Assembly: GCF_000819845.1 (NCBI RefSeq)
Contig: NZ_CDCG01000011.1
Location: 62,001 to 126,000, forward strand
Length of the DNA stretch: 64,000 nt
Source of the DNA: Aeromonas enteropelogenes
GTDB lineage: Bacteria; Pseudomonadota; Gammaproteobacteria; Enterobacterales; Aeromonadaceae
Direction: 5' to 3'
The notes beneath the pieces were generated by a model that was not told the origin of the DNA, ran no database searches, and was given only the letters and a program-made list of their open reading frames with translations. Each line of letters begins with the position of its first letter. Within the stretch, counting starts at the first letter, position 1. The position numbers and the translations under genes were made by a program. Positions 1-9,056 of the stretch are shown here, piece by piece.

Positions 1-245
1 ACCCGGCCGCCGATGCGGTGGAGAAAGGGCAGGATGGCCTGTTTCGCCGCAAGGATGGCCAGAACGAGGCGGCCTCCGCCAATGTCGGCCTGATTGCCGG
101 CTCCCTCGAGGGGAGCAACGTCAATGTGGTTGACGAGATGACCAACCTGATCCGGCTGCAACGTCAGTTCGAAACCCAGGTCAAAATCATGAAGACGGCC
201 GAGGAAAATGACGAGGCCCAAACCCAGCTGCTGCGTATCAGCTAA
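1..245 (+). CDS. flgF: FlgF, proximal rod protein of the flagellum (C-terminal part)
   Basis: The 5' end lies outside the window; the reading frame is open from base 3 to the TAA at 243-245. The visible 80 residues match the C-terminal end of a flagellar rod/hook-family protein. They include the segment SLEGSNVNVVDEMTNLIRLQ and a heptad-like tail (RQFETQVKIMKTAEENDEAQ) that forms the coiled-coil D0 domain in FlgF, FlgG, FlgE and FlgK. FlgF builds part of the proximal rod in the periplasm. Identity as FlgF rather than another rod protein rests mainly on position, directly upstream of flgG with a 14-base gap, in the conserved order flgF-G-H-I-J-K-L. Confidence 0.9.
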   Translation, partial: PAADAVEKGQDGLFRRKDGQNEAASANVGLIAGSLEGSNVNVVDEMTNLIRLQRQFETQVKIMKTAEENDEAQTQLLRIS

Positions 246-259
246 TCAAGGAGTTTTAC

Positions 260-1048
260 ATGAATCCTGCACTCTGGATCAGCAAGACCGGGTTGGATGC
301 CCAGCAGACCAACATCTCGGTCACCTCGAACAACCTGGCGAACGCCAGCACCGTCGGCTTCAAGAAGTCGCGGGCCATCTTCGAGGATTTGCTCTATCAA
401 AACATCAACCAGCCAGGTGGCCGCTCCTCGGCGGATACCGAGCTGCCCTCCGGCTTGATGCTGGGGGCCGGTGCCAAGGTGGTGGCGACCCAGAAGAACC
501 ACAGCCAGGGCAACGTCCAGACCACCGACAACTCGCTGGACCTGATGATCAGCGGCCGCGGCTATTTCGAAATCCAGCTGCCGGATGGTAGCGCCGCCTA
601 TACCCGCAATGGCCAGTTCACCCTGAACGATGAGGGGACCATAGTGACCCCGGGCAACGGTTATCCCCTGCAGCCCGAAATCCAGATCCCGCAGGATGCC
701 CAGAGCGTCACCGTGGGGGAGGATGGCCAGGTCTCGGTCCAGCTCAAGGGCGATGGTGCTTCCCAGGTGGTGGGCCAGATCAATATCTCGGATTTCGTCA
801 ACCCCACCGGCTTGCAGCCGATGGGGGAGAACATGTTTGTCGAGACCCAGTCCAGCGGCGCGGCCATTCAGGGCACTGCCGGGGCTGACGGGATCGGGGT
901 GATCAAACAGGGCATGCTGGAGACCTCCAACGTCAACGTGACCGAGGAGCTGGTCAATCTCATCCAGGCACAGCGTGTCTACGAGATGAACTCCAAGGTG
1001 CTCTCCGCCGTCGATTCCATGACGTCCTTCCTGATCCAGCGAACCTAA
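260..1048 (+). CDS. flgG: FlgG, flagellar distal rod protein
   Basis: The 262-residue product has the usual FlgG length. The N-terminus starts MNPALWISKTGLDAQQTNIS and contains the rod-family signature NLANASTVGFKKS near residues 28-40. The C-terminus carries the matching amphipathic helix (EELVNLIQAQRVYEMNSKVL), which packs against it in the rod. FlgG polymerises into the distal rod crossing the periplasm and peptidoglycan. An AAGGAG ribosome site precedes the ATG. It lies 14 bases after flgF and 14 bases before flgH, so it is clearly co-transcribed with them. Confidence 0.97.
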   Translation: MNPALWISKTGLDAQQTNISVTSNNLANASTVGFKKSRAIFEDLLYQNINQPGGRSSADTELPSGLMLGAGAKVVATQKNHSQGNVQTTDNSLDLMISGRGYFEIQLPDGSAAYTRNGQFTLNDEGTIVTPGNGYPLQPEIQIPQDAQSVTVGEDGQVSVQLKGDGASQVVGQINISDFVNPTGLQPMGENMFVETQSSGAAIQGTAGADGIGVIKQGMLETSNVNVTEELVNLIQAQRVYEMNSKVLSAVDSMTSFLIQRT

Positions 1049-1062
1049 TTAGGAGGTCCAGA

Positions 1063-1734
1063 ATGAAAGCAGTATGGATGCTGGGATTACTGGTGCTGGG
1101 GGGCTGCTCGTCCACGCCCTATACACCCAGACCGGATGACCCCGAGTTTTCTCCCGTCTACGGGGAGTCGGAGCCGGTATCGGTCAAACCCACCGGAGCC
1201 ATTTTTCAACCGGATCAGGTCAATGGCATCTATTCGGACATCAAGGCGCACAAGGTGGGTGACATCATCACCATCGAGCTCGCCGAATCGACCTCGGCGT
1301 CCAAGAAGGCCAACACCCAGAGTGGCAAGGACAACAAGTTCAACCTGGATACCGTCACCCTGGGTGGCGTGCCGGTGACGGCCAGCCCCTACGATCTCTC
1401 CGCCAACATCGGCCAGAACAGCGCCTTCAAGGGGCAGGCCAAGGCGGATCAGAGCAACAGTCTGCAAGGCAACATCTCGGTCAGCGTGGCCAAGGTACTG
1501 CCCAATGGCAACCTGCTGGTGCGCGGTGAGAAGTGGATCATGCTCAACAACGGCAACGAATATATCCGCATCACGGGTCTCATTCGTCCCGAGGATGTCT
1601 CCTCGGAGAACAGCGTCTCCTCCCAGAAGGTGGCGAATGCCCGCATCTATTACGGCGGCACCGGTGATCTGGCCAATAGCCAGGAGCAGGGATGGCTCAC
1701 CAGCTTTTTCAATGGTCCCTGGTGGCCGCTCTAG
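1063..1734 (+). CDS. flgH: FlgH, flagellar L-ring lipoprotein
   Basis: The 223-residue product begins with a short lipoprotein signal peptide ending in the lipobox LVLGGC, so Cys15 would be the acylated residue. The mature part has the FlgH-typical stretch [20 protein letters not shown] and ends with a hydrophobic, aromatic tail ([13 protein letters not shown]). FlgH forms the L ring in the outer membrane around the distal rod. An AGGAGGT ribosome site precedes the ATG. The gene sits between flgG and flgI, the partner P-ring gene. Confidence 0.97.
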   Translation: MKAVWMLGLLVLGGCSSTPYTPRPDDPEFSPVYGESEPVSVKPTGAIFQPDQVNGIYSDIKAHKVGDIITIELAESTSASKKANTQSGKDNKFNLDTVTLGGVPVTASPYDLSANIGQNSAFKGQAKADQSNSLQGNISVSVAKVLPNGNLLVRGEKWIMLNNGNEYIRITGLIRPEDVSSENSVSSQKVANARIYYGGTGDLANSQEQGWLTSFFNGPWWPL

Positions 1735-1742
1735 GAGATGTT

Positions 1743-2840
1743 ATGAAGTCACTGCGTCTTGTGGCCCTGCTCTGCTGCCTGTTGCCCCTGGGGGCGGCCC
1801 ACGCCGCCCGCATCAAGGACATCAGCTCGGTGGAAGGGGTGCGTAGCAACCAGCTGATCGGCTATGGCCTGGTGGTGGGCCTGCCCGGTACCGGCGAGAA
1901 GAACAACGCCTTCACCGAGCAGACCTTCCGTACCATGCTGAACAACTTCGGCATCAAGGTACCGGACAACATCAAGCCCAAGATCAAGGACGTGGCGCCG
2001 GTGGCCATCCATGCCGATCTGCCCCCCTTCTCCAAGCCGGGGCAGACCATAGACGTGACCGTTTCCGCCATCGGCGAGGCCAAGAGTCTGCGTGGTGGCA
2101 CCCTGCTGCAGAGCTTCCTCAAGGGGCTGGATGGCCGGGTTTATGCGGTCGCCCAGGGCAGCCTGGTGGTTGGCGGTCTGGGGGCCGAGGGGGCCGATGG
2201 TTCCAAGGTGGTGATCAACACCCCGACCGTGGGACGTATCGCCAATGGCGCCACTGTGGAGCGGGAGGTACCGAACTCCTTCAGCCAGGGGGATACCATC
2301 ACCTTCAACCTCAATCGCCCGGACTTCACTACCGCCCGCCGTCTGGCGGACGTGGTCAACGATCTGGTCGGCCCCAACACGGCCCAGGCCCTCGATGCGA
2401 CCTCAGTGCAGGTCTATGCGCCGCGGGATCCGGGCCAGCGCGTCTCCTATCTCGCCACCATCGAGAACCTGGAGGTGGATCCGGCCAACGAGGCGGCCAA
2501 GATCATCGTCAACTCCCGCACCGGTACCATCGTCATCGGCAGCGAGGTACGCCTCAAGCCGGCCGCCGTCAGCCATGGCGGCCTGACGGTCACCATCGCG
2601 GAAAACCAGCAGGTGTCCCAGCCCAATCCGCTCTCCGGCGGCCAGACGGCGGTCACCAACAACTCCACCATCAATGTGCAGCAGGCCGAGGGACGCATGT
2701 TCAAGCTGGATACCGGCGCGACCCTCGACGATCTGGTGCGGGCCGTGAATCAGGTCGGGGTGGCCCCCGGCGATTTGATGGCGATCCTCGAGGCGCTGCA
2801 GCAGGCGGGTGCCATCGAGGGCCAACTGGTCATATTGTAA
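1743..2840 (+). CDS. flgI: FlgI, flagellar P-ring protein
   Basis: I chose the ATG at 1743, which follows an AGGAGAT ribosome site and begins a Sec signal peptide (residues 1-21, ending GAAHA). An in-frame start 51 bases upstream would run into flgH and give no signal peptide. The product is 365 residues, normal for FlgI. It shows the conserved early segment [20 protein letters not shown] and the C-terminal [21 protein letters not shown] region. FlgI forms the periplasmic P ring that acts as a bushing for the rod. It starts 8 bases after the flgH stop. Confidence 0.97.
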   Translation: MKSLRLVALLCCLLPLGAAHAARIKDISSVEGVRSNQLIGYGLVVGLPGTGEKNNAFTEQTFRTMLNNFGIKVPDNIKPKIKDVAPVAIHADLPPFSKPGQTIDVTVSAIGEAKSLRGGTLLQSFLKGLDGRVYAVAQGSLVVGGLGAEGADGSKVVINTPTVGRIANGATVEREVPNSFSQGDTITFNLNRPDFTTARRLADVVNDLVGPNTAQALDATSVQVYAPRDPGQRVSYLATIENLEVDPANEAAKIIVNSRTGTIVIGSEVRLKPAAVSHGGLTVTIAENQQVSQPNPLSGGQTAVTNNSTINVQQAEGRMFKLDTGATLDDLVRAVNQVGVAPGDLMAILEALQQAGAIEGQLVIL

Positions 2841-2883
2841 CAAGCGGCAAGGGGTTGCCGTGGGCGGCAATGAGGTATGAGAA

Positions 2884-3951
2884 ATGGCAGAATTTGACAG
2901 CAACAGCGGCATGAATCTCGGGGTCGTACAGGATATCCAGAACCTGGATCGCCTGCGCCAGATGAGCCAGAGCGAGAGCAAGGAGGGGAAAGCAGAAGCG
3001 CTGCAGGCCGCCTCCCGTCAGTTCGAGTCCATCTTTACCCAGATGCTGTTCAAGGGGATGCGCCAGGCCAACCAGGTGCTGACCCAGGACAACCCGATGA
3101 GCAGCAGCTATACCCAGTTTTATGAGGGGATGCTCGACGAGCAGCGGGTTGCCGACATGTCCAGCAAGGGGGGCCTGGGGTTGGCCAACATGGTGGCCAA
3201 ACAGCTTTCGCCCGAGACCTTCACCCACAGCGATGGCCGCATCCTCAAGATGCCCCAGCGCACCGAGCGGGTCTACAAGCCCTATCAGCCGCCTACCGCT
3301 GCCGCCAACGATTTGATTGAAGCCTCAAAAGTTGGCAAAGATTTTGCTGAAAAGGAGATGGCGCAAGAGAAACGTGACCTTGCCGCGCCGCGCCGGACTC
3401 ACCGCACCGTGCCCCCGATGGGCCCTAGACACAGTGCTGGCGCGACTGCGCAGGATGGCAGCCAGGGTTTTGACACGCCGCAGGAGTTCGTCAACCGCCT
3501 GATGCCGCTGGCCAAGAAGGCGGCCGACAAGCTGGGCCTGAGCCCGGCGGTGCTGGTGGCCCAGGCCGCCCTCGAGAGTGGCTGGGGCAAGCGGGTGATC
3601 CGGGATGGCGAAGGCCAGATAACCCACAACCTGTTCGGCATCAAGGCCGATCCGCGCTGGCAGGGGCCGAAAACCGTGGTCAGCACGCTGGAGTATGAAC
3701 AGGGAGTGGCCTCGCGCCAGAAGGCCGCCTTCCGTTCTTACGAATCGTTTGAAGAGAGCTTCAACGACTACGTGGATTTCCTCACCTCGGGCACCCGCTA
3801 CAAGGGGGCGCTGGCCAAGGTGGACAGTCCGGACCGCTACTTTGAAGCCTTGCAGCAGGCGGGATATGCCACGGATCCCCACTATGCCAGGAAACTGAAA
3901 CAGGTATTGCGCAGCGATGCCATTGCCCAATACAACGAAAGGGAGCTGTAA
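2884..3951 (+). CDS. flgJ: FlgJ, rod-cap protein with peptidoglycan hydrolase domain
   Basis: The 355-residue product has two domains. Residues about 1-110 match the rod-scaffold domain (ALQAASRQFESIFTQMLFKG). Residues about 190-355 form a glucosaminidase/muramidase domain with the motif VAQAALESGWGK, where Glu231 is the likely catalytic acid. FlgJ caps the growing rod and locally opens the peptidoglycan. A low-complexity, charged linker near residues 145-190 joins the domains. A GAGG ribosome site lies 8 bases before the ATG. The 43-base gap after flgI contains a small perfect hairpin (CGGCAA/TTGCCG at 2845-2860). Confidence 0.96.
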   Translation: MAEFDSNSGMNLGVVQDIQNLDRLRQMSQSESKEGKAEALQAASRQFESIFTQMLFKGMRQANQVLTQDNPMSSSYTQFYEGMLDEQRVADMSSKGGLGLANMVAKQLSPETFTHSDGRILKMPQRTERVYKPYQPPTAAANDLIEASKVGKDFAEKEMAQEKRDLAAPRRTHRTVPPMGPRHSAGATAQDGSQGFDTPQEFVNRLMPLAKKAADKLGLSPAVLVAQAALESGWGKRVIRDGEGQITHNLFGIKADPRWQGPKTVVSTLEYEQGVASRQKAAFRSYESFEESFNDYVDFLTSGTRYKGALAKVDSPDRYFEALQQAGYATDPHYARKLKQVLRSDAIAQYNEREL

Positions 3952-3954
3952 CGT

Positions 3955-5958
3955 ATGGCAAGCGATCTGCTTGGAATTGGTACCTCGGGCGTGCTGGCAC
4001 AGCAACGCCTGCTGCAGACCACCAGCAACAACATAGTCAACCTCAACAGCCAGGGCTATGTGCGCGAACGGACGCTGGTTTATACCAATTCCATCGGATT
4101 GGGCACGGGGGACATGGTGACCGAGCGGGTCATCAACAGTTACGCCCAGGGGGAAATGCGCCGTGACACCTCGGCCTATCACGCCTCCGCCACCCGCTTT
4201 GAACAGCTCTCCACCGTCGACGGCCTGCTCGGGGATACCAGCAACAGCGTCGGTACGGCCATTACCTCCTATTTCAAGGCGTTTCACACCGCCAACGAAT
4301 CCCCAGCCGAGATTGGCGGGCGCAAGACCACCATGACCGAACTCGGCAATCTGGTGAACCGCTTCCACACCCTCTCCGGTCAGTTCGACACCCAGATGGA
4401 TACCATCAACAAGCGTATCGAGGACGAGACCAAGCAGGTCAACAGCCTGCTCAACAGCATCAATGACCTCAACCAGGCCATCTTGCGCACCCAGGGCTCC
4501 CCCGAAGAGAACCTGATGCTGTTCGATCAGCGGGACGAGGCCATTCGTAAGCTCTCCGAGAAGATGGACATCCGTACCGTGCCCCAGGCCAATGGCAGCA
4601 TGCTGGTCAACCTCAGCACCGGTCATTCGCTGGTGCTCGACGGCGGCGTGGCCCAGTTCCAGACGGTGGCCGGCGATCCGGACTCCCGCTCCCTGGAGCT
4701 CAAGCTGACCATGGGCAAGAATGAGGCCGATATCGACCACACCATCTTTGGCGGCGCCCTGGGCGGTCTGTTTGCCGCCCGCGACGATCTGGAACCGACC
4801 CAGCGTGAGTTGGGCCAGTTGGCCATTGCCATGGCCGATGCCATGAACCGCCAGAACCACCTCGGCATGGATCTGGACAACGAGATCGGCGGCGACATCT
4901 TCTCCCTGCCCAGCAGCAAGGGGTTGCCCTACAGCGACAACGCCGGTACGGCGGGGGCCACGGTCAACTTCGTGCCCGGCAAGGGGGGAGAGGTGACCAC
5001 CTTCGATTACGAGATCCAGTTCAGCAGTGCGACCGGATACGAGGTTTTCTCCCTGGACAAGGACGGCAACCGTACCTCCATCACCACGGGCACAACACCG
5101 CCGACGACTTTCGAGATCCCGGGCCATGGTCTCTCGGTGGATCTCACCGGGGCGCCTGCCGCCGGCGACAAGCTGCTGCTGCAACCCACCAAACATGCCG
5201 CGGCCGGGGTGGAGCAACTGATCACCCGGCCCGAAGATCTGGCCCTGGCGTCGCCCCTCAAGGGGGACAAGGACAGCAACAACTTTGGCAGTGCCGAGAT
5301 CAAGCTGAACGGCATTTTCAACACCGGTACCGGTTCGAGCTTCGGCGCCAACAGCCTGGATCCGGCCGCGCCCCAGGTCATCAAGATCGACAGTGCCGGC
5401 AACTACGAAGTCTACGCAAAAGACGGTACCACCCTGATCGGGGTAGCCCCCGCCTCCAGCAAGGGGCAGAACCTGATGGGGGCCATCGTCAACCCCTTCC
5501 CGGCGGGCACGCCTGTCTACAGCGATCCCAAGCAGACGCCGGGCTATGAGTTCAGCATCACTGGAACGGTCGAGCCTAAGGACAGCTTCACCATCAGCTA
5601 CAACGAGGATGGCTTTGCCGACAACAGCAACGGCTTGGCGCTGGCGGAGCTGCAGAACAAGGATTTGGTGCGCAAGAGCAGCAGCGGCAATACCAGCAAC
5701 GACAAGATGACTTTCAACGAAGCCTATTCCGGCTTGGTGATGGGGGTGGGGAACAACACCAGCCAGGCGCGCACCCAGCTCAAGGCCAACGAGGCCAAGC
5801 TTATCCAGAGTTCCGGCATCTACGAAAGCGTGTCAGGGGTCAACCTGGAGGAGGAGGCGGCCAACCTGATCCGCTTCCAGCAATCCTATGCCGCCTCGGC
5901 CCAGGTGGTCAGCACGGCCAAGACCATCTTCGACACCCTGCTCTCTTCCGTGAGGTAA
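3955..5958 (+). CDS. flgK: FlgK, hook-filament junction protein 1
   Basis: The 667-residue product begins MASDLLGIGTSGVLAQQRLL, followed by the hook-protein-family signature TTSNNIVNLNSQGYVRER. It ends with the D0 helix segment VNLEEEAANLIRFQQSYAAS. The large middle part is the variable surface domain, somewhat longer than in enteric FlgK and in line with polar-flagellum homologues. FlgK joins the hook to the filament outside the cell. It begins 3 bases after flgJ and 4 bases before flgL, so it is tightly coupled to both. Confidence 0.96.
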   Translation: MASDLLGIGTSGVLAQQRLLQTTSNNIVNLNSQGYVRERTLVYTNSIGLGTGDMVTERVINSYAQGEMRRDTSAYHASATRFEQLSTVDGLLGDTSNSVGTAITSYFKAFHTANESPAEIGGRKTTMTELGNLVNRFHTLSGQFDTQMDTINKRIEDETKQVNSLLNSINDLNQAILRTQGSPEENLMLFDQRDEAIRKLSEKMDIRTVPQANGSMLVNLSTGHSLVLDGGVAQFQTVAGDPDSRSLELKLTMGKNEADIDHTIFGGALGGLFAARDDLEPTQRELGQLAIAMADAMNRQNHLGMDLDNEIGGDIFSLPSSKGLPYSDNAGTAGATVNFVPGKGGEVTTFDYEIQFSSATGYEVFSLDKDGNRTSITTGTTPPTTFEIPGHGLSVDLTGAPAAGDKLLLQPTKHAAAGVEQLITRPEDLALASPLKGDKDSNNFGSAEIKLNGIFNTGTGSSFGANSLDPAAPQVIKIDSAGNYEVYAKDGTTLIGVAPASSKGQNLMGAIVNPFPAGTPVYSDPKQTPGYEFSITGTVEPKDSFTISYNEDGFADNSNGLALAELQNKDLVRKSSSGNTSNDKMTFNEAYSGLVMGVGNNTSQARTQLKANEAKLIQSSGIYESVSGVNLEEEAANLIRFQQSYAASAQVVSTAKTIFDTLLSSVR

Positions 5959-5962
5959 GTTC

Positions 5963-7171
5963 ATGCGTATCACCACCAACATGATTTACAACCGCAGCCT
6001 CAGCTCACTGAACAACGCCAACGAGCGGATCGCCAACGCCTATGAGCAGTTGCAGACCGGCAACAAGTTCAAGACGGCGGGGGAGGATCCCTCCGGCATG
6101 AGCCAGAAGATGGCCCTCACCAAGGAGATCGACCTGTTCAAGCAGTACGGCATCAACGGCAGTCTGCTGGAGAACAGCCTGGGTCACGAGGAGACGGTGC
6201 TGAGCTCCATCAACACCGCCATGATGAGCGCCCAGACCCTGATCCAGAAGGCCAACAACTCGGCGGTCAGCTTCGATGACCGCAAGGCCATCGCCAGCGA
6301 GCTGGAAGGGCTGCAACAGCAGATCTTCGACCTGATGAACAGCAAGAACTCCCAGGGGGAGTACATCTTCGGGGGCAACCAGAGCAAGAACCAGCCCTTC
6401 ATCAAGGATGCGAGCGGCAACTATGTGTTTCAGGGGGATACGGGCCAGCGCAACATCCAGGTCTCGCCCACCGTCGAGATCGCGGCCAACGACTCGGGCC
6501 AGGGGCTGTTCCAGATCGTGGCCACCCGCCGGACCGCCAGCGCCACTACCGGCAACCTCAAGGTGGAGATCGCCGATCAGGGCAACTTCGACAGCTTCTA
6601 CCGCAACAACTACGACTCTTCCCTGGCCAGCAACAAGTACACCATCACTACCACGGCGGGTACCCCGGATACCTACGAGATCCTGGATGCTGGAGGCAAC
6701 CCGGTGCAGTCGGGGGATTATGTGGCGGGCAACAAGATCCCCTTCAACGGGATGGAGCTGACCCTGGATCTGCCGGCTGGCGGTGCCGCCCAGGAGCTGG
6801 TGCTGGATCCGCCGCAAAACGACAATATCCTGAACGGCATGTCGAACTTCATCAACGACCTGCGCGATCCTTCCATCACCCCGGAGAACTTCCAGCTGTC
6901 GGTGGCCGATGCGAGCGTGCACATGAACAACGCCCGCTTCAACATGGATCGCGGGCTGGGGGATCTCGGCAGCCGGATGAACAGCCTGGAGCAGGTGATG
7001 AACTCCAACGAGGGGCTCAGCACCCTCAATACCGAGGCGCGAGCCAAGGTCTCGGAAGCGGATCTCTACGATGTGATCTCGACTCTGGCCAAGGAGGACG
7101 CCGCCCTGAGCGCCTCCCAGCTCTCGTTCAGCAAGATAAGCCGCTTGACCCTGTTCGACTACATCCGCTGA
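5963..7171 (+). CDS. flgL: FlgL, hook-filament junction protein 2
   Basis: The 402-residue product has a flagellin-like N-terminus (MRITTNMIYNRSLSSLNNAN, then IANAYEQLQTGNKFKTAGED) and a flagellin-like C-terminal helix (AALSASQLSFSKISRLTLFDYI). This fits FlgL, which sits between FlgK and the filament. It is the last gene of the flg cluster seen here: a strong hairpin terminator follows 9 bases after its stop codon. No flagellin gene follows; the next gene is mgtE. Confidence 0.96.
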   Translation: MRITTNMIYNRSLSSLNNANERIANAYEQLQTGNKFKTAGEDPSGMSQKMALTKEIDLFKQYGINGSLLENSLGHEETVLSSINTAMMSAQTLIQKANNSAVSFDDRKAIASELEGLQQQIFDLMNSKNSQGEYIFGGNQSKNQPFIKDASGNYVFQGDTGQRNIQVSPTVEIAANDSGQGLFQIVATRRTASATTGNLKVEIADQGNFDSFYRNNYDSSLASNKYTITTTAGTPDTYEILDAGGNPVQSGDYVAGNKIPFNGMELTLDLPAGGAAQELVLDPPQNDNILNGMSNFINDLRDPSITPENFQLSVADASVHMNNARFNMDRGLGDLGSRMNSLEQVMNSNEGLSTLNTEARAKVSEADLYDVISTLAKEDAALSASQLSFSKISRLTLFDYIR

Positions 7172-7180
7172 TGCATTCGA

Positions 7181-7210
7181 TGATAAAAGGCCCTTCGGGG
7201 CCTTTTATCA
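7181..7210 (+). terminator. Terminator of the flg operon
   Basis: Perfect 13-bp inverted repeat (7181-7193 with 7198-7210) with a TTCG tetraloop; the 3' arm contains TTTT. It lies just after flgL. Confidence 0.88.
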
Positions 7211-7349
7211 TCCCGCCTCACACCCAATCCGCCGGTAATTGTAACAAGCTGTTGCGTATGGCTATTTTTGCCGCGCCCTGGGTTGACCCCTCTGGCCGAT
7301 TGCCTGATGATGCCGCCCGCACAACAGGGGTTGTGCGTATTATTTGCAG

Positions 7350-7515
7350 CATCTCGTTAGGCGAGGCTCCTGTATAAACACAGGCCACTGATCTCACGAC
7401 GTCCAGAGACGCCCAAGATCAGGACAGTTTTCATCGGATTAAGGTGTCAACCCAAGTGGCTTCCGGCATGCCGGATACGTTATGCAGTGCTAAAGCTGGT
7501 ACGTGGGGATGATGG
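7350..7515 (+). promoter_or_regulatory. M-box (ykoK) magnesium riboswitch upstream of mgtE
   Basis: The leader contains the M-box core in order: GTTAGGCGAGGCTCCTGTA at 7356-7374, ACACAGGCCACTG at 7378-7390, GACGTCCAGAGACGCCCAAG from 7399, and the distal GTGCTAAAGCTGG segment near 7487-7499. These strings match the M-box consensus as I know it. This RNA folds compactly when Mg2+ is bound and lowers expression of magnesium transporters. Two perfect hairpins follow: 7580-7600 (CATCCGGC/GCCGGATG) and 7603-7618 (TTCAGGC/GCCTGAA). The second ends 7 bases before the mgtE ribosome site. Neither has a T-run, so the expression platform may act on translation; that part is inference. Confidence 0.9.
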
Positions 7516-7638
7516 CACGCCGAACGGCGTCATTTCCTGCCTATTACTCGTCAATCAAATTGCTGTTTTCTTGTCGTCGCATCCGGCGCCCTGCCGGATG
7601 TGTTCAGGCTTGCCTGAAATCACATGAGGATATCTGTG

Positions 7639-8988
7639 ATGAAGAAAACACACACCCTTCTCAATCGTCATCAACTGCTCGATCTGGCGGCCCTGCAGGG
7701 CTGGCTGGCGCACAATCTGGATCCGGTCCAGCGCGCCGATCAACTGCTGACCCTGAAGGCCGAAGAGCTCAACTGTGTCTTTGACACCCTGCCGGTCACG
7801 CAAGGGGGCGCCCTGCTGGGGGCGCTGCCGGCGGAGAGTGCCGGCAACCTGCTGCTGAGGTTGCATGGCAGCATCGTCAGCGTGCTGCAGGAGGCTATTC
7901 CCCGCCGGGAGATGGTGACCATATTGCGCAAACTGGGTCGCAAGGATCGCCCCCGCCTGCTCGAGCGTTTTCCGGCGCAGGCCAGGGAGATGTACGAGGC
8001 CCTGCTGGATTGGCCCACCGAATCGGTAGGGGCCAACATGCGCCAGGAGTATCTGGCGGTGCGGGAAGCCGACTCTGCAGGCCGGGCCCGGCAACTGCTC
8101 CACGATGCCTGGGACAACGCCAGGCTGTTTCGCCAAATCTACGTCGTCAACGGGGAGGGCAAACTCCTGGGGAGCATCTCCCTCAAGGCGCTGTTGATCG
8201 CCGATCCCCAGGCGAGCGTGGCGACCCTGATGGACAGGGAAGCGGTGCGGATCAATGCCCGCGCGGATCAGGAGCTGGCGGCGCGCCTGCTGATCGACCG
8301 TGACCTCCAGGTATTGCCGGTGGAGGATAGAGGGCGCCTGGTGGGGATCTTTCACCTCGACGATGCCGCCGACATTCTGGAGCGCGAATCCACCGAGGAT
8401 GCCGAGATGCAGGGGGGATCATCGCCCCTCGATACCTCCTATCTGCAGGCGACCCCCTGGCAGCTGTGGCGCAAGCGAGTAGGTTGGCTGCTGGTCCTGT
8501 TCGTAGCCGAAGCTTACACCGGCACTGTGTTGCGGGCGTTTGAAGAGCAGTTGGAGGCGGTCATCGCCCTGGCTTTCTTCATTCCGCTGCTCATCGGCAC
8601 CGGTGGCAACAGTGGCACCCAGATCACCACCACGATCGTGCGTGCCATGGCGGTGGGGGAGGTGAGCCTGCGCAATCTGGGCTCGGTGCTGAGAAAGGAG
8701 CTATCTACCGGCGTGCTGATTTCCCTGGCCATCGCGCTGGCCGCCTGGGTGCGGGCCTGGAGCCTGGGGGTTGGGCCCGAGATTGGACTGGTAGTGACCC
8801 TGACCATCATCGCCATCGTGCTGTGGAGCGCCACCGTCGCTTCGGTGATCCCCATGGTGCTGCGTCGCTTTAGGATTGATCCGGCCGTGGTGTCGGCGCC
8901 CTTCATCGCCACCCTGGTCGATGGTACCGGTCTCATCATCTACTTCGAAATTGCCAAGCTCTTGTTGCCGCAACTGCAGGGGGTGTAA
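7639..8988 (+). CDS. mgtE: MgtE-family magnesium transporter
   Basis: The 449-residue product has the MgtE architecture. A helical N-terminal superhelical domain spans about residues 1-125, and a CBS pair spans about 130-250 (VNGEGKLLGSISLKALLIAD). Five membrane helices follow from about residue 280, including the signature PLLIGTGGNSGTQITTTIVR and a final DGTGLIIYFEIAKLLL helix. It imports Mg2+ across the inner membrane, with the CBS region acting as a Mg2+ sensor in characterised family members. I chose the ATG at 7639, 8 bases after a GAGGA; an upstream in-frame ATG at 7624 overlaps that site. The M-box leader fits the function. Confidence 0.95.
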   Translation: MKKTHTLLNRHQLLDLAALQGWLAHNLDPVQRADQLLTLKAEELNCVFDTLPVTQGGALLGALPAESAGNLLLRLHGSIVSVLQEAIPRREMVTILRKLGRKDRPRLLERFPAQAREMYEALLDWPTESVGANMRQEYLAVREADSAGRARQLLHDAWDNARLFRQIYVVNGEGKLLGSISLKALLIADPQASVATLMDREAVRINARADQELAARLLIDRDLQVLPVEDRGRLVGIFHLDDAADILERESTEDAEMQGGSSPLDTSYLQATPWQLWRKRVGWLLVLFVAEAYTGTVLRAFEEQLEAVIALAFFIPLLIGTGGNSGTQITTTIVRAMAVGEVSLRNLGSVLRKELSTGVLISLAIALAAWVRAWSLGVGPEIGLVVTLTIIAIVLWSATVASVIPMVLRRFRIDPAVVSAPFIATLVDGTGLIIYFEIAKLLLPQLQGV

Positions 8989-9002
8989 GCAAGAAGCCCG
9001 TC

Positions 9003-9035
9003 AGCAAAAAGGCAGCCAGTGGCTGCCTTTTTGCT
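9003..9035. terminator. Bidirectional terminator between mgtE and ppx
   Basis: Hairpin with 15-bp arms AGCAAAAAGGCAGCC and GGCTGCCTTTTTGCT. The A-run on one arm and T-run on the other let it serve both the rightward mgtE and the leftward ppx transcript. Confidence 0.88.
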
Positions 9036-9056
9036 TTGCTGTGAGTGACCGGTTTG

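Noticed and set aside
3325..5217. Long minus-strand open frame of 630 codons opposite flgJ-flgK
   Set aside because: It is a shadow frame made by the GC-rich codon use of flgJ and flgK; the product is low-complexity and rich in Gly, Val and His, with no domain.
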